Below are positions 39,206 through 40,781 of a DNA stretch of 40,781 bases, one piece after another; the first letter of the stretch is position 1, and each line of letters opens with the position of its first letter. A program made the translations under genes and the position numbers. Where the stretch lies: positions 1-40,781 of the forward strand of contig DASUFP010000102.1 in NCBI GenBank assembly GCA_036274495.1. Reading direction: 5' to 3'. Source of the stretch: DASUFP01 sp036274495. GTDB lineage: Bacteria > Bacteroidota > Bacteroidia > AKYH767-A > OLB10. The notes beneath the pieces are model-generated. The model made no database searches. It was not told the origin of the DNA and saw nothing but the letters and a program-made list of their open reading frames with translations.

Positions 39206-40231
39206 TTAACTGTTTAATTCCTTTTCCATTTGTTTTAAAAGACCAACAAACTTGTTAATGGTTGCTTCCATGGTATCAAATGAACGGCCGCCGGCAGCAT
39301 TGGTATGCCCTCCTCCATTGAAATGATTTGCGGCAAGCGACTTTACTGAAAATCCGTTCTTGGAACGAAAGGAAATCTTAATAAGACCGTCTTTTTCACA
39401 GAAAAAACCTGCAAGACGTATATTTTTTATTCCAAGGGCAAAATTTACTATGCCTTCAGTATCTCCGGTTTGATGGTTGAACTTTTCCAGTTCTGCATGA
39501 TTAATGGAGATATAGGCTGTACGGTATTGCGGCAGAACAACTAATTTTTCACTCAGACAATACCCGAGAAACCGGGTACGCTGTTCTGAAAAGTTATCAT
39601 AAATGGCTTCATGTATTGTGAAGTTTGCTGCTCCGGCAGTCATTAGTTCTGCAATTATTCTGTGCGTATCAGCGGTCATTGAGGCAAATCGGAACGAACC
39701 GGTGTCAGTCATTATTCCGGTGTATAAACACGTTGCGGTTGATTCATTGAGTACTTGATTACCCCCAATGGCCTTGAGAAAATAGTACATTAATTCACAT
39801 GTGGCGCAGGAGGTAGGAAAGGAAAAGGTGTAACTGCAGAATGCTTCCGGATCCAGGTGATGGTCGATTAATATTTTTACTGCTTTGGAAGCCGCAACCG
39901 GCGGTGCGAGCTTTTCAACCCGGGAAATCGCATTAAAATCAAGACAAAAAAGTACTTCAGCCTCTTCCAGCAACGTTTTGCTCGCTGCCGGCTGTTTATC
40001 AGAATTGACTACCTCATCGTTTCCCGGCAACCAGTCCAGAAAATCCGGATAACTGCTGGGCACTACTACTTTTACGTCGTGATTATTGATTTTCAAATAG
40101 TTATAAAGTGCCAACGAAGAGCCCATAGCATCACCATCGGGTCTGTGATGGGTAGTTATACACACTTTGCGGCGTTGCCCCAGAAGAGCTTTTATTTGCT
40201 GAATGAATTCAGGATCAAACTGTGGTATCAT
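39206..40231 (-). CDS. nrnA: DHH/DHHA1 phosphoesterase (NrnA-type oligoribonuclease / pAp phosphatase)
   Basis: The 341-residue protein has the DHH family motifs in order: THHRPDGDAMGSSLAL (DGDAMGS at residues 32-38), LFCLDFN, KILIDHHLDPE and the DHHA1 glycine-rich FNGGGHTNAAGG at the end. The DHH residues bind two metal ions that hydrolyse nanoRNAs and 3'-phosphoadenosine 5'-phosphate, or cyclic dinucleotide-derived dinucleotides in related families. It heads the leftward transcript with three FKBP lipoproteins. A -7 box at 40246-40253 lies 14 bases before the ATG. ndk is divergent 116 bases away. Confidence 0.95.
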   Translation of the reverse strand: MIPQFDPEFIQQIKALLGQRRKVCITTHHRPDGDAMGSSLALYNYLKINNHDVKVVVPSSYPDFLDWLPGNDEVVNSDKQPAASKTLLEEAEVLFCLDFNAISRVEKLAPPVAASKAVKILIDHHLDPEAFCSYTFSFPTSCATCELMYYFLKAIGGNQVLNESTATCLYTGIMTDTGSFRFASMTADTHRIIAELMTAGAANFTIHEAIYDNFSEQRTRFLGYCLSEKLVVLPQYRTAYISINHAELEKFNHQTGDTEGIVNFALGIKNIRLAGFFCEKDGLIKISFRSKNGFSVKSLAANHFNGGGHTNAAGGRSFDTMEATINKFVGLLKQMEKELNS

Positions 40232-40245
40232 AATACTAAGGGGGG

Positions 40246-40253
40246 CAAAAGTA
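40246..40253 (-). promoter_or_regulatory. -7 box of nrnA operon
   Basis: Minus-strand TACTTTTG fits TAnnTTTG. The inferred start near 40242 leaves a leader of about 10 bases to the ATG at 40231. No TTTG lies at the -33 position. Confidence 0.4.
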
Positions 40254-40318
40254 GTAATTAAACCGTTTTTAGTTCGACTTAATTGTTTTTACGCTAATTA
40301 GTCAATCAAATTTTGAGT

Positions 40319-40326
40319 TACCTTTG
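40319..40326 (+). promoter_or_regulatory. -7 box of ndk
   Basis: TACCTTTG fits TAnnTTTG. The inferred start near 40331 gives a leader of about 17 bases to the GTG at 40348, supporting that start over the in-frame TTG at 40324, which lies in the box. Confidence 0.45.
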
Positions 40327-40347
40327 CGCTCCGAAAAACTACTAATT

Positions 40348-40767
40348 GTGGCTACCAACAGAACTTTTACAATGATAAAGCCCGATGCCGTTACCAATGG
40401 GCATATTGGGGCAATTCTTGACCAGATAATAAAAGCAGGTTTCAGGATTGTAGCACTTAAATATGTGCGGTTAACTCCGGAAACAGCCGGAAAGTTTTAC
40501 GAAATTCACCGTGAAAGACCTTTTTACAAAGATTTGGTCTCCTATATGTCGGCAGGCCCTATTGTTGCCGCTATTCTTGAAAAAGTTAATGCAGTGGAAG
40601 ACTTTAGAACCCTGATTGGCGCTACTGATCCTGCAAAAGCAGCCCCGGGAACCATAAGAAACCTGTTTGCCAAGTCAATTGATGCAAATGCGATTCATGG
40701 CTCCGACAGTGATGAAAATGCCCAGATTGAAGGCAATTTCTTTTTCTCCCGCCTGGAGCGTTTCTGA
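40348..40767 (+). CDS. ndk: Nucleoside diphosphate kinase
   Basis: I start it at GTG 40348, which gives 139 residues opening MATNRTFTMIKPDAV, the standard Bacteroidota form; the frame extends to 40324 but that would overlap the -7 box. Motifs are TMIKPDAV, RPFYKDLVSYMSAGPIVA, GATDPAKAAPGTIR and the active-site His117 in NAIHGSDS, with the C-terminal FFFSRLERF. NDK passes a phosphate from ATP to other nucleoside diphosphates through the phosphohistidine, balancing NTP and dNTP pools. It is divergent from nrnA across 116 bases. The same grouping with the FKBP genes occurs in Flavobacterium relatives. Confidence 0.97.
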   Translation: MATNRTFTMIKPDAVTNGHIGAILDQIIKAGFRIVALKYVRLTPETAGKFYEIHRERPFYKDLVSYMSAGPIVAAILEKVNAVEDFRTLIGATDPAKAAPGTIRNLFAKSIDANAIHGSDSDENAQIEGNFFFSRLERF

Positions 40768-40781
40768 AGCCTGTTTTGTAT

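Noticed and set aside
1..40781. CRISPR arrays, insertion sequences or prophage
   Set aside because: No regularly spaced direct repeats, transposase, integrase, terminase or tail genes were seen on either strand.

Overview
The window looks like chromosomal DNA of a Bacteroidota bacterium. Coding density is high and AT content moderate. Shine-Dalgarno sequences are largely absent. Many genes carry a TAnnTTTG box just ahead of the start codon, which is the -7 element of the Bacteroidota primary sigma factor. Several products are typical of the phylum: SC-type lipoproteins, a Wza/Wzc pair with the kinase fused to the chain-length regulator, a DUF6913 protein between ligA and dapA, a GldI-like FKBP lipoprotein beside a DHH phosphoesterase and ndk, and dnaA followed by a low-molecular-weight tyrosine phosphatase. 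I see no tRNA, rRNA, CRISPR array, insertion sequence, integrase or prophage gene, so this is mostly core genome with one accessory-type surface polysaccharide block.

Layout. 1-867 (-) is the 5' part of gatB. 1011-1378 (+) holds a Crp/Fnr-like palindrome, an unlisted 30-residue single-pass membrane peptide and a DUF2892 protein. 1422-10174 (+) is a surface polysaccharide block: unknown lipoprotein, asnB-type amidotransferase, GT4 glycosyltransferase, Wza-like export lipoprotein, Wzc-like tyrosine kinase with a (Tyr-Gly)10 tail, rfbC and a WecA-like initiating transferase. 10227-14868 (+) is uvrB, an unknown membrane protein, a PD40-type propeller protein and an FAD oxidoreductase resembling the oxidase half of MnmC. 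14878-20450 holds a VWA membrane protein (-), a lone LolD-like ATPase (+), selD and selU (-) and a YqgE/AlgH protein (-). 20738-22659 (+) is pdxH and a membrane metallophosphoesterase. 22665-26171 (-) is ligA, DUF6913 and dapA.

26283-33623 holds a DinB/YfiT-like protein (+), a two-gene membrane module of a TPR-like protein and a degenerate histidine-kinase-like protein (-), prmC (-), then ribD, an EamA transporter, a YigZ protein and an M42-like peptidase (+), and a YbgC-type thioesterase (-). An 895-bp gap without a convincing gene precedes dnaA. 34519-37197 (+) is dnaA with a strong terminator, a tyrosine phosphatase and an RsmI-like methyltransferase. 37199-40231 (-) is nrnA followed by three FKBP-type lipoproteins. 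40348-40767 (+) is ndk.

How the genes fit together. The polysaccharide block supplies lipid-linked initiation (WecA-like), sugar transfer, amidation, chain-length control and outer-membrane export, but no flippase or polymerase, so it must work with genes elsewhere. SelD and SelU together make 2-selenouridine at the tRNA wobble position, and the MnmC-like oxidase could act on the same base. The pseudokinase/TPR pair at 26805-28825 and the peptide/DUF2892 unit at 1011-1378 are the best candidates for something undescribed. All names come from reading motifs by eye; no database search was possible.
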